From: Dyadobacter sp. CY261
Lineage (GTDB): Bacteria; Bacteroidota; Bacteroidia; Cytophagales; Spirosomataceae
Length of the DNA stretch: 64,000 nt
Assembly (NCBI RefSeq): GCF_021440085.1
Contig: NZ_JAKCPW010000002.1
Coordinates: 592,716 to 656,715, forward strand
Direction of reading: 5' to 3'
The notes under the pieces are model-generated. The model saw only the letters and a program-made list of their open reading frames with translations. It made no database searches and was not told where the DNA came from. The position numbers and the translations under genes were made by a program. Within the stretch, counting starts at the first letter, position 1. The number at the start of each line of letters is the position of its first letter. This document shows positions 17,442 through 26,031 of the stretch, one piece after another.

Positions 17442-19772
17442 TTATGGATTTACTATAAAAAGTGTTTCGTTTAACGGCAATCGGTAACTTTTAATCCCGG
17501 GCGTCTCCGCTTTTGCTATTTTGAATAAAAACACCTCTGCTACATCCTCTTCATACGGAACCAGTTCCATGAATCTTTTTCTCAAAGTGAGCAACTTCAA
17601 AGCTTCGGCCTTGTCGAGGCCTGCATTGTCCCCTTTCGTAATCCGGGGGAACAAATAAAACGGGGAAATTAATGGATGAATCGCAAATTGCAATTGTTCG
17701 GCACAAAGCCAGAGCCGTTGCATGGCCATTCCGCCCATGAAAAAGTCCTTATAACTGTACTGCGGCATGGTGATCATCCCTAGCGCAGAGGCTGTACTGA
17801 CGGATTTAAGTGCTGCATCCACCAATGCGCCGCCGCCTTGTATTCCTTTTAAAGTTTGCGAAATTTCACGGTCACGGATAATCGAAAGCGCTGCTATCTG
17901 TGCGTTGTTGAGTCCCAGGGTCCTGACGTCGATGCCATCCATGGATAGCTCGGCATCTGCAGGAGACCATTTCATCTCCCTGTGTACAAAGTCGTAGTGC
18001 CCGTCCTGATTAAGTAAACGTACCCGGTCGCATTCACCGATGATTTCGCCGATGGCAATGATTTCCTGCTTTTCGGAAAAATAATGGAATGCTGCACCGG
18101 AAACGCTTTCGGCGGCTTCTTTCAATTGTTGAAAGTCAGCGTCGGAAATTGGTATGGCTGTCGATGGGTTGCGGTTGGTGCAACGGTCGTAAATGAATTT
18201 GACCGCCTCAGGCGCGTACACCGTCTCGCCGTGTTCGGAAGCTTGTTTGTAAAAGTCTATCACAGCAATAAGAGTAGCCTCTTCACCCAATGGGAACAAG
18301 TCCATCTTCACGGCCAGGCCTGCCTCATTGCTTTTCAACAATATATTCTCATAGGAAGCCCCAAATGAGATATTCGAGGCGATCTGATCGAAATCGCCAA
18401 AGGAGAACGACCGGAACCGATCGTGAAAAAGGAACAGTCTTCCCTGATGAAAGAGCCATTTCCAGGGCTGATCGTTGCCGGTTGACGGGGCCTGGCAAGC
18501 AGCTCTGACAATCTCAGAAAGAATCTTCTCTGACAGAACAGTCTCTGGTATGCCCTGGCTTTTTCGCTCAGGTAACGACTCGGCTATACGAACGGCCTCG
18601 GCAAGATTGAATGGCTCATAAGGATTGTGTCGGGAAGGGGTCGTTGTTTTGACAGATTTGTCTCCCACCAGCTCTTCCAGATCTATGTAATACCTGCCCG
18701 ACTCGTGGAACTGGTCGAGCAGTATGCGGCGGCAGACGTCTGTCACCACACCGCCCCCGAGCGTTACGGCGCTGGCAAGCTGTGGCCAGGTGCTAATGCT
18801 CTGGCCTATTTCCACGAGTGAAACTTTACCTCTTTTCGACCCGTTGATCGCATTCACGATCCGGAGCACCAGCGGCAGCCGGTCTTCTTCGGAAATCTGA
18901 TCGAATTTTTCCAGCGGCAGGCCTTGAAGGAAACCATGGAAGATGGGGCGTTCCGGCTCATGATCAAACCTTTCGACGTCCAGCATTCCCCGATCACTCG
19001 TTTCCATTACCACGGGAATGCCTAACTGCGCCGCCCGGATCCGGCTGCGTATTTTGAGGGCAATGTCATCACATTCATCAACAAGTATGTCCAGTTTGCC
19101 GCCATTCAAAAGAAAATCATCCAGGTTATCTTTGGTAATACCTTCCGCGAAGCATTCAATGTCTAGGAAAGGGTCAATTTCTGCAATTTCGCGGGCTGTG
19201 ACGACGCATTTGTTGATACCAATGTTGTGCAGGCCTGTACGTATACGATTCAGATTATTAAGCTCAATCGTGTCGAAATCAGCCAGTTTCAGTTTACCGC
19301 AGGTTCGTTCAGTAGCAATGCTCAAAGCAACCGAGTGCCCGACCGACAAGCCAATGATCCCGATGGTCCGGCGGGAGAGGTTTCGTTGTTCGTCCGGCGT
19401 GATCTTATATTGGTTCCGGCTGGTCCGAAGTTCGATGAATTCCTCTTCGTCAACCAGGTGCAGAAGCCGCCCCGACCATGGATAGAATACCCACACGCCT
19501 TCGGTTTCTACATCCTTTCCCTGCGCCCATTCTAAATATTTTTGTTCTATTTCCGGTGTAGTGAGGCGCTTTCTGGGATGTCTGATTCTGACAAGTTCTT
19601 GTTTTTGGGAAGCAAATAGGTCCAGGATGGTTTTGCCGCGATAATCTTCAATGAAGGAAAGGAACTTTTCTTTATCTGCGTAGCGCTCTTTGGAGATGAA
19701 AACCGGTTTGTAGATATAGTTGACCTCTGTGTTATGATGCATTTTAGAATAATTGTGAAGCCTGTCCATCAA
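17442..19772 (-). CDS. Rv1355c-like fusion: E1/ThiF-type adenylyltransferase plus nitroreductase
   Basis: 776 aa. Residues about 130-330 form an E1/ThiF-like Rossmann domain: IGIIGLSVGHSVALSIATE (nucleotide loop), LADFDTIELNNLNRI (the D/NLNR motif for ATP), and VDECDDIALKIRSR. Residues about 410-740 form an FMN nitroreductase domain with the AACQAPSTGNDQPWKW motif. The architecture matches proteins named Rv1355c family after the mycobacterial example; their reaction is unknown. E1-like plus flavin-reductase domains recall peptide or thiol-intermediate chemistry as in SagB or ThiF pathways. First gene of the operon. An internal ATG at 19742 is a possible alternative start. Confidence 0.85.
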   Translation of the reverse strand: MMDRLHNYSKMHHNTEVNYIYKPVFISKERYADKEKFLSFIEDYRGKTILDLFASQKQELVRIRHPRKRLTTPEIEQKYLEWAQGKDVETEGVWVFYPWSGRLLHLVDEEEFIELRTSRNQYKITPDEQRNLSRRTIGIIGLSVGHSVALSIATERTCGKLKLADFDTIELNNLNRIRTGLHNIGINKCVVTAREIAEIDPFLDIECFAEGITKDNLDDFLLNGGKLDILVDECDDIALKIRSRIRAAQLGIPVVMETSDRGMLDVERFDHEPERPIFHGFLQGLPLEKFDQISEEDRLPLVLRIVNAINGSKRGKVSLVEIGQSISTWPQLASAVTLGGGVVTDVCRRILLDQFHESGRYYIDLEELVGDKSVKTTTPSRHNPYEPFNLAEAVRIAESLPERKSQGIPETVLSEKILSEIVRAACQAPSTGNDQPWKWLFHQGRLFLFHDRFRSFSFGDFDQIASNISFGASYENILLKSNEAGLAVKMDLFPLGEEATLIAVIDFYKQASEHGETVYAPEAVKFIYDRCTNRNPSTAIPISDADFQQLKEAAESVSGAAFHYFSEKQEIIAIGEIIGECDRVRLLNQDGHYDFVHREMKWSPADAELSMDGIDVRTLGLNNAQIAALSIIRDREISQTLKGIQGGGALVDAALKSVSTASALGMITMPQYSYKDFFMGGMAMQRLWLCAEQLQFAIHPLISPFYLFPRITKGDNAGLDKAEALKLLTLRKRFMELVPYEEDVAEVFLFKIAKAETPGIKSYRLPLNETLFIVNP

Positions 19773-20126
19773 CGGGCTATGGCCTGATTTAACAAATCAC
19801 AAAATTGTGCCGAAATTCATATTAAATTTGCCCGACAGGCTATCTCATCCCCTGAATCTTGTATATTCAGGCATTTTTACTTGCTTCAATAAGTACACAA
19901 ATTGCTGAATTTATTTTTGTAAAACTAACCTCTGTTGAATGGGGGATAAAATATTTGGACGTTCGTGCCGAAATTCTCTTTCTAAGCAGAAGCCCGTGCC
20001 GATGTATCGTGTGAAATTTGGCCGAAAGTGCCTTTGCTATTGATGCGAATATAGAATTAATATTATAATATTATCAATTAGTTCGGAGCGGAGCATTTTG
20101 CTGCTCCGCCAGCACCAGAATCCAGG
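19773..20126. promoter_or_regulatory. Divergent control region with repeated GTGCCGAAATT
   Basis: 354 bp between the minus-strand signalling operon and the plus-strand receiver gene. GTGCCGAAATT occurs at 19807-19817 and 19965-19975, and a variant cluster (CCCGTGCCGATG...AAATTTGGCCGAAAG) lies at 19990-20030. The reverse complement of the same 11-mer is found upstream of the SRPBCC gene at 23787-23797. A shared regulator is plausible. No coding frame is convincing here. Confidence 0.5.
20058..20073 (+). promoter_or_regulatory. 16-bp perfect AT palindrome before the receiver gene
   Basis: TAATATTATAATATTA is its own reverse complement and sits 53 bp before the ATG at 20127. Its position suits a promoter or operator; pure A/T content makes chance a real alternative. 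Confidence 0.35.
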
Positions 20127-20591
20127 ATGGAAAAAGGAAAAATAAGCGTATTGTATGTCGATGATGAAATCAACAACCTTAACTCATTCAAGGCGGCTTT
20201 CAGAAGAGACTTCAATATCTTAATTGCGACGTCGGGGCGCGAAGGCCTCGAACTGCTGAAGCATAATGTCGTGCATGTCATTATCACCGACCAGCGAATG
20301 CCCGAAATGACCGGTGTGGATTTTTTGATAGAAGTGTTGAAGGATTACTCCGATCCGGTCCGCATTCTATTGACGGGTTACACAGATATTACCGCGGTGA
20401 TCGATGCGGTAAATAAAGGGCACATCTATTACTATCTCAACAAACCCTGGGATGAGCAGCAGCTGCGCATTATTATCAAGAATGCCTACGAAATCTTCCA
20501 CCTCCGGGAAGAGAACAAAGAGCTGATCGAAAAGTTGATCGATGTGAACGGGCAATTGGAATTCCTTCTCCGTCAAAACCTGCTCTCGTAG
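20127..20591 (+). CDS. Response regulator receiver with C-terminal helix
   Basis: 154 aa. REC domain about 6-122 with acidic YVDDE, phosphoacceptor D55 in ITDQRMPEMTG, LLTGYTD and NKPWDE, followed by a helical tail rich in Glu, Leu and Lys (about 122-150) that could form a coiled coil. It is strikingly similar to the REC part of the receiver-kinase at 13484-14575, suggesting duplication, and stands divergently to that operon. It may compete for or receive phosphate from the same kinases. A modest ribosome site (CCAGGA) precedes the ATG. Confidence 0.9.
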   Translation: MEKGKISVLYVDDEINNLNSFKAAFRRDFNILIATSGREGLELLKHNVVHVIITDQRMPEMTGVDFLIEVLKDYSDPVRILLTGYTDITAVIDAVNKGHIYYYLNKPWDEQQLRIIIKNAYEIFHLREENKELIEKLIDVNGQLEFLLRQNLLS

Positions 20592-20771
20592 CTATCTGCT
20601 GACGTGGCGATGGTTTCTTCTAACCAGGCTTTTGATCCCTGTAAACGATGGCCGTAAGCCACGAAACATGTAGGTCAATAACGAAAATGCCGTAGAAAAC
20701 GCAACCGCCAGCAAGAGTATCGCCGCGAATAAAAGGTTGCCGATTGCTTTCAGAAATATGATGATATCCAT
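20592..20771 (-). CDS. Small single-helix membrane protein, unknown
   Basis: 59 aa, MDIIIFLKAIGNLLFAAILL... with one strong hydrophobic stretch (about 3-35) and a basic C-terminal tail (KSLVRRNHRHVSR), a positive-inside pattern. Its stop lies 1 bp beyond the end of the convergent receiver gene. No clear Shine-Dalgarno and no family recognised, so it could be a chance frame. Confidence 0.4.
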   Translation of the reverse strand: MDIIIFLKAIGNLLFAAILLLAVAFSTAFSLLTYMFRGLRPSFTGIKSLVRRNHRHVSR

Positions 20772-20910
20772 GACTTTATAATAGTGGGTGACTGACCATT
20801 TTTCTTAAAAACCGTACCAGAGCTACCGGTTTACATTGGATGATCCCGTGCTGGTATTCTTTTTGTGATAAATCGTTTTTTCGAAATCGACAGACCAAAC
20901 GGATATCATC

Positions 20911-21129
20911 ATGAAAAAGAGCATAGCTATCGGCATCATAACAGGCATCGTCATGTTCGTGTTTGTCATCTCCTGCGGCCAACGCACGCAAACCGGCGAT
21001 CAGAAGGATCGCAAGTCAGACAGTGCAGACGTTGCCCAAAAGAATAAAACCGAGGGATATTTTTACCATCAACCAGAGCAAGGCACCGGTACCGATTCGA
21101 GTAAGATCAAAAAAAAGGTGGATAATTGA
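20911..21129 (+). CDS. Small lipoprotein, unknown
   Basis: 72 aa. The N-terminus MKKSIAIGIITGIVMFVFVISC is a lipoprotein signal with Cys at residue 22; the remaining 50 residues are polar and low in complexity (Gln, Asp, Ser, Lys), probably disordered. Followed by a strong hairpin at 21201-21243. No family recognised. Confidence 0.7.
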   Translation: MKKSIAIGIITGIVMFVFVISCGQRTQTGDQKDRKSDSADVAQKNKTEGYFYHQPEQGTGTDSSKIKKKVDN

Positions 21130-21200
21130 GCCAACGGGCAAAGCGCTTGCTAAGATGTATTGCGAAAAGAGGTTAATTTCGCGCAGTCAGCCCCCGCAAA

Positions 21201-21243
21201 GACACAGTAAAGCCGGGCCATCAACGTCCGGCTTTACTGTGTC
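21201..21243. terminator. Strong 16-bp hairpin
   Basis: GACACAGTAAAGCCGG (21201-21216) pairs perfectly with CCGGCTTTACTGTGTC (21228-21243) around an 11-nt loop. No T run follows, but position between two same-strand genes suggests a terminator or mRNA-stabilising hairpin. Confidence 0.7.
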
Positions 21244-21278
21244 GGTATGAAAATTAATAGCACTATTAATCCTCACAC

Positions 21279-22394
21279 ATGTTAAAGCAATTTTACCGGA
21301 TATTTAGTTTTATTGTACTGATCGGGTGGTCTGTCAGTTGCCGTTTTCCCGCCACTGAACCGGATCCGATTGATGTCGGGGGCGATACCACGGTACCCAA
21401 CAAACCGGATACGGTGATCATCGACACGATCCCCGCCAAAAATCCCGATTCCCTGCTAGCCAAGACAGCCCGATTTGGTACCGACCAGCTTTTTGACGAT
21501 GCTGATTTGAATTTGACCAAAGGAATTTTCGCCAATGCCGCCAATTACCGTGGTCAGGGTGTGGATTTGCGTTATGAGTTTATCGCGCCTGCGGCAGACA
21601 CGATGAAGCATCGTCCGTTTGTGCTGATGGTGCATGAAGGGGCGTTCCTTTTTGGTGATCTGGGCAATGAAATGGGGAAAGCTCGCTGGCTGGCGCGACG
21701 GGGTTATGCAGCCGCCTCGATCGGCTACCGGCTGGGATTTGATGGCGCGAGCGAGCAGAATGCGTGTGGCGGCAATAGTCAGGAGGTCGTGCGGGCCGTT
21801 TACCGGGCTGTACAGGATATCTATGCTGCCATCCATTATTTTGTCGATCATGCGGAGGAGTTTGGTATCGACAGCCGACAGATTATGCTGGCGGGGAGCA
21901 GTGCCGGGGCCATTACCGTGACAGCGCTGGCATACATGAACGAAGCCGACTTTGAAGCGCTACAGCCGGGGATTACACAAGCGCTTGGGCGGCTCGATCC
22001 AAAGGCCGACGACAGTCCGTTCCGCATTCGTGCACTGCTCACGCAAATGGGTTACGGCATTTTTAAAAATGAATATATCAATGCCTCCAATGCCATGCCG
22101 ACGGTGTTTTTCCAGCGGACGGGAGACAATGTTCTGGCTTACCAAAAGGGAACATTCCTGTCGTGCCCCACGTACCTGCCCATGGAAGGGGCAAAATTGG
22201 CTTCCGACCAGTTGAAGAAATTCGAGACACCTTTTGAACTAAACTATGAGAATCAGGAGGGTCATCACCTGAGCTATCCGGAAGAATATGTGGTCGGCCG
22301 GTATTCCCAGTTTATGAAACGGCTTTGGTCGCAAAATCTGCGGCAGGTCACTAACGATGCTTATGATACCGTTGAGGATATTGAGCTCCGGTAG
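21279..22394 (+). CDS. Alpha/beta-hydrolase lipoprotein (esterase/lipase family)
   Basis: 371 aa. Signal with lipobox Cys at residue 21 (LIGWSVSC), then a proline/aspartate-rich linker and a hydrolase fold from about 60. Oxyanion-hole region VLMVHEGAFLFGD (where HGG is usual, here HEG), nucleophile serine in MLAGSSAGAITVTALAYM, and a candidate catalytic His in QEGHHLSYPEEY. Known relatives are carboxylesterases and feruloyl-esterase-like enzymes; the substrate here is unknown. The 3' end overlaps the convergent acyltransferase gene by 44 bp. Confidence 0.85.
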   Translation: MLKQFYRIFSFIVLIGWSVSCRFPATEPDPIDVGGDTTVPNKPDTVIIDTIPAKNPDSLLAKTARFGTDQLFDDADLNLTKGIFANAANYRGQGVDLRYEFIAPAADTMKHRPFVLMVHEGAFLFGDLGNEMGKARWLARRGYAAASIGYRLGFDGASEQNACGGNSQEVVRAVYRAVQDIYAAIHYFVDHAEEFGIDSRQIMLAGSSAGAITVTALAYMNEADFEALQPGITQALGRLDPKADDSPFRIRALLTQMGYGIFKNEYINASNAMPTVFFQRTGDNVLAYQKGTFLSCPTYLPMEGAKLASDQLKKFETPFELNYENQEGHHLSYPEEYVVGRYSQFMKRLWSQNLRQVTNDAYDTVEDIELR

Positions 22395-23556
22395 CTTCCT
22401 GGCCGATACCCTCTCCCAGTTTCATGCTCTTTCCGGCATGGAACCATTGTCTGAGATAGGACGACAATTTTATCTCGAGGTATTCATACGACAGGTTCGA
22501 CGCAACGAATGTCAATACGAGAGATAGCAGGAACATTGCGACACCTTCACCAAAAACAGGCAGGCCCAGCTTGCGAAATGCAAACGCGAGCCCTACCACG
22601 ACAGGTACGTGCAGGAGATATATCGAAAACGAAATGTCACCAAGCTTTACCAGCCAGGGAGGGAATTTCTGAATTCGTTTCTGATAGTAGAATATAAACA
22701 CCGTAAAAATCGCTGCCGAGCCCATTCCCCATTCCAACGGCCCGAAACCACCCAGGAAACCTGAGATAAATTGCCACACTGCAAGACATAGGATGGTAGG
22801 GGCGATCATTGGTATTGACAGAAAGTTGCTCAGGCGCTCTTTCAATGGACGATAATCGTATATCAAACCGGCAATCACACCAAATACAAAGTTCCAGATG
22901 ATCGGGTTGGTAAGCATGTTGAGGTACGGGGTGCCCAGGTTGGCCACCTTGTCGGCCTTTAGCGTAAAAACACCATGGTAATAAGGGATACCGATCAGGG
23001 TGACAGCGATGGTTAAAAAGAATACATACCAGCGGAGGCGGGCGAACAGCATTGAAAAGGCTATCATGAGGTAGAAATAGACCTCGTAGTTAAGGCTCCA
23101 TCCCACATTGAGCGTTGCATAACCGAAAAATGGGGACGGCTCGTTGGCCAGAGGTATAAAGAGCAGGCTCTGAAAAAGATCAGAGAACCATGTTGCATTC
23201 AGTGTTAGCCTGCTCTGCAAGAAGCAGTAGAGTAATGTAATGACGGTGTAAGCGGGCCAAATCCGGATAAGTCGTTTACCGATAAACCGCGCGGTGTTCC
23301 GCAACGATGGCTTGGTGTTTCGGGTTATATACACCATAATGAAGCCGCTGATCACAAAAAACAGGCTCACTCCGGCGGGACCCGACGCGAAAAGGAAGTC
23401 GATTTCCGCACGGAAGGGATCATCCTCCCTGATTACGTCCTTTAAATGGTAGATCGTCACGTACAACGCCGCGATACCTCTCAGGACTTGTATGCTGTTT
23501 AGTTTGGATTCATGAATGGCACTACCCAAGCCATGTTCCTGTACCATACCGATCAA
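22351..23556 (-). CDS. Acyltransferase 3 family membrane protein
   Basis: 401 aa with about ten membrane helices. The family start is clear: SIQVLRGIAALYVTIYHLKDV with the catalytic His, then GVSLFFVISGFIMVYI and RLIRIWPAYTVI. Members O-acylate surface sugars such as O-antigen, capsule or exopolysaccharide. The start could be the third-codon region (MVQEHG) rather than MIGM. It stands alone, convergent with the esterase gene. Confidence 0.92.
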   Translation of the reverse strand: MIGMVQEHGLGSAIHESKLNSIQVLRGIAALYVTIYHLKDVIREDDPFRAEIDFLFASGPAGVSLFFVISGFIMVYITRNTKPSLRNTARFIGKRLIRIWPAYTVITLLYCFLQSRLTLNATWFSDLFQSLLFIPLANEPSPFFGYATLNVGWSLNYEVYFYLMIAFSMLFARLRWYVFFLTIAVTLIGIPYYHGVFTLKADKVANLGTPYLNMLTNPIIWNFVFGVIAGLIYDYRPLKERLSNFLSIPMIAPTILCLAVWQFISGFLGGFGPLEWGMGSAAIFTVFIFYYQKRIQKFPPWLVKLGDISFSIYLLHVPVVVGLAFAFRKLGLPVFGEGVAMFLLSLVLTFVASNLSYEYLEIKLSSYLRQWFHAGKSMKLGEGIGQEATGAQYPQRYHKHR

Positions 23557-23837
23557 GTTGATAAGTTGACTATCCGTTACTTAATACATTGACACAAATA
23601 GTTGTCGAACCGTGTCAGAGAGAATAAAATATCGGGTGCTCAGGTAAGAAGATTGCGTGTAGGATGTTCATTTTCATAACGTTGAGTAAGAGTTTTGTCA
23701 TAACATTACATGTAGTTGCATGCAATTGTAAACGTAAATTAACAAAAGAGTTTGGCGGTCACAAACTGAAATGAGGAATTAGTACAAATTTCGGCACAGT
23801 TTTTAGGTATTAATATTACAAAGTCAATCGAAAATTT
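23557..23837. promoter_or_regulatory. Divergent intergenic region with one AATTTCGGCAC copy
   Basis: 281 bp between the acyltransferase and SRPBCC genes. AATTTCGGCAC at 23787-23797 is the reverse complement of the 11-mer repeated at 19807 and 19965. AT-rich sequence 23797-23837 likely holds the promoter of the SRPBCC gene. No gene seen. Confidence 0.4.
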
Positions 23838-24266
23838 ATGGCACAGGAGTTAACCGTTAGCAAAGAAATATTCATTGAGGCACCTGTGACGAAGGTGTGG
23901 GAGGTACTGATCGCGCCCAAATATATCAGGCAATGGGATGACCTCCCGCAGGATTTCGAGGATTATTACCTGGAATATGGAAAGGTCATCGACTGGTCGG
24001 GCATGACCCGGCTAACGGTTAGTGGTTACGAGCCCAACGAACTACTGATTTTTTCGTTTTATGTTTCCAAATGGGAGCAATCGCCCTCGCATTATGATAT
24101 TGCCTATCGCTATCGTCTGGCAGAGCAGCAGGGTGGAACTCTTTTACAAGTGGAAATAGGTGATTTTTCGGTGCTGCCCGACGGTCGGGATTACTACGCA
24201 TCGTCCGAGGAATTTGCAAAAGCGGCACTCGAGAAAATCAAAAATTTGTCGGAAAACAGGGTTTAA
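23838..24266 (+). CDS. SRPBCC/AHSA1-like ligand-binding protein
   Basis: 142 aa with the START/AHSA1 pattern: a first strand (LTVSKEIFIEAPVTKVWEVLIAP), a conserved WDDLPQDFEDYYLEYG loop, strands through TRLTVSGYEPNELLIFSFYVS, and the long C-terminal helix (FAKAALEKIKNLSE). Such proteins bind hydrophobic small molecules or act as stress-linked co-chaperones; a specific role cannot be assigned. Confidence 0.8.
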   Translation: MAQELTVSKEIFIEAPVTKVWEVLIAPKYIRQWDDLPQDFEDYYLEYGKVIDWSGMTRLTVSGYEPNELLIFSFYVSKWEQSPSHYDIAYRYRLAEQQGGTLLQVEIGDFSVLPDGRDYYASSEEFAKAALEKIKNLSENRV

Positions 24267-24306
24267 CGGCAGGGGCGATTATCTTTGTAATAACCGCTTC
24301 GAAGAT

Positions 24307-24618
24307 ATGGAACCCAACACAAAACTATACTACGACACCAACGAGGTTGCCGAAATGGTCGGTTGTGAGCCGTCTGCTCTCCGCTTTTGGGAGAAAAAAT
24401 TTCCGCAACTCACGCCCAAGCGCGACTCGCGCAACCGCAGGCGCTACACCGAACGCGACATCGAGATCATCCGCAAAATCATGCATCAGCGTGATAAACA
24501 GGGGCGTACCATTAAAGGGACTCGCGAACAACTGCGCCGCAAGGAAGAAGCGCAGCTGCTGATCCAGCGCCTGATGCGCGTCAGAAAATTTTTGACGGAT
24601 ATTCAGGAGGTTCTTTAG
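24307..24618 (+). CDS. MerR-family transcriptional regulator
   Basis: 103 aa from ATG 24307; the longer frame upstream runs through the end of the SRPBCC gene. N-terminal winged HTH: YYDTNEVAEMVGCEPSALRFWEKKFPQL then RRRYTERDIEIIRKIMHQRDKQGRTIKGTREQL, and a short C-terminal helix. No effector domain, as in the small MerR regulators common in Bacteroidota. It may be co-transcribed with the upstream gene (40 bp). Confidence 0.92.
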   Translation: MEPNTKLYYDTNEVAEMVGCEPSALRFWEKKFPQLTPKRDSRNRRRYTERDIEIIRKIMHQRDKQGRTIKGTREQLRRKEEAQLLIQRLMRVRKFLTDIQEVL

Positions 24619-24765
24619 TGACGGCTGACCGCTGACGATCGACGATGAACCATGGATCGCCTTTGCAATGCAGCTCAATTTCTTTTTTTCGAACCAAAAA
24701 CATCGTCCATGGTCCGCAGTCTATGGTCTACTTTTTCACGCCAGGCATTTTCAATTCCAAATCCA

Positions 24766-25989
24766 ATGAAATACATCTTTTCGGCAATGCTCGCGCTGGT
24801 GGTTGTTTCGCAGACGTTCGCGCAGCGTTTTCAAACGGCGTCAATTCGTAAACATATAGAATTTTTGGCTTCCGACGATCTCGAAGGCCGTGGCACTGCG
24901 AGCCTGGGAGAATTGAGGGCCGCCAATTATATTGCTTCTAAATTCAAGGAAATAGGGTTGAAGCCAGCCGGTACGAAGGGGTATTTTCAGCCTTTCGAGG
25001 TCTCATTTGCTATTGATGGAGAAGGACATGATCTGATCGGGCGGAACGTCGTGGGTTTTCTGGATAACGGGGCTCCGAAAACCATAGTAATCGGTGCCCA
25101 TTACGACCATTTGGGCAAGGGTTTCCAGGGAAGTTCACTTTCACCCGACAGCAAGAATAAAATCCACAATGGTGCCGATGACAATGCTTCCGGAACCACC
25201 GGTGTCCTGGAACTGGCGCGCTATCTCGCCGGGAATAATGTGAAAGAAAAGCACAACTTTTTGTTCATCACTTTCTCCGGCGAAGAGCTGGGGCTTATCG
25301 GATCCAAGCATTATGTGGAAAAACCTACTTTGCCACTGAACAGCTTCGCCGCGATGATCAATATGGACATGATCGGGCGGCTCGACGAGCAAAAAGGCAT
25401 TATTGTTTCGGGATGGGGTACTAGCAAGGTTTGGGGGAAATTGATCCCGGATCTGGCCAAAAAGCAGAACCTGAAATACACCGTTGATTCATCAGGGGTG
25501 GGAGCATCGGATCACACTTCGTTTTATTTAAAAAATGTCCCGGTCGTACAATTCTTCACAGGTGGCCATGGCGATTATCACAAAATATCCGACGATCCCG
25601 ACAAGATCAACTATGAAGGAGAAGCCCGGATACTGACATTGATTGCTGAGTTATTGGAAAATCTGGACAAAGAAACGGCCGAACCGGAGTTCCTGACCGC
25701 CGGTAATCCTCATTCGGTGAACACGACCAGCAATTTCAAAGTAACCCTGGGTGTTATGCCCGATTACAGCTACACGGGAAAAGGCTTAAAAATAGACGGC
25801 GTTTCAAAAGCGCGTCCGGCTGAAAAGGCCGGAATTCTGGCTGGCGATGTCATTACCAAGCTCGCTGGAGAGCCTATCGGGACGATATACGATTATATGG
25901 AAATCCTCGGGAAGCACGAAAAAGGCCAGACTGTGGAAGCCGAATTGCAGCGTGGGTCGGAAACGAAGAGGGTTAAGGTGACGTTTTGA
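24766..25989 (+). CDS. Secreted M28 zinc aminopeptidase with PDZ domain
   Basis: 407 aa. I start it at MKYIFSAMLALVVVSQTFAQ (24766), a clean signal peptide; the upstream frame to 24652 lacks one. M28 motifs in order: AHYDHLG, NGADDNASGTTGVLE (bridging Asp), SGEELGLIGSKHY (catalytic Glu), MINMDMIGR, and DYHKISDD (zinc His). Residues about 320-405 form a PDZ domain (KARPAEKAGILAGDVITKLAGEPI). Periplasmic or secreted peptide degradation is likely. Confidence 0.94.
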   Translation: MKYIFSAMLALVVVSQTFAQRFQTASIRKHIEFLASDDLEGRGTASLGELRAANYIASKFKEIGLKPAGTKGYFQPFEVSFAIDGEGHDLIGRNVVGFLDNGAPKTIVIGAHYDHLGKGFQGSSLSPDSKNKIHNGADDNASGTTGVLELARYLAGNNVKEKHNFLFITFSGEELGLIGSKHYVEKPTLPLNSFAAMINMDMIGRLDEQKGIIVSGWGTSKVWGKLIPDLAKKQNLKYTVDSSGVGASDHTSFYLKNVPVVQFFTGGHGDYHKISDDPDKINYEGEARILTLIAELLENLDKETAEPEFLTAGNPHSVNTTSNFKVTLGVMPDYSYTGKGLKIDGVSKARPAEKAGILAGDVITKLAGEPIGTIYDYMEILGKHEKGQTVEAELQRGSETKRVKVTF

Positions 25990-26031
25990 GTCAATGAGTC
26001 AATGAGTCAATGAGTCAATGAGTCAATGAGT
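25988..26031. repeat. Five tandem GAGTCAAT octamers with inverted partner
   Basis: The array starts within the M28 stop codon (TGA of TGAGTCAA). Five perfect GAGTCAAT units run 25988-26027, followed by GAGT. About 35 bp later GACTCAT and two 16-bp units ATAAACTTCTRAACTC (about 26065-26096) lead into the convergent phosphodiesterase gene. Same repeat family as at 8103-8223. Confidence 0.85.

Noticed and set aside
19807..19975. Sigma-54 promoter for the GTGCCGAAATT repeats
   Set aside because: The GG-N10-GC spacing of sigma-54 sites is not present; better treated as an unknown repeated motif.
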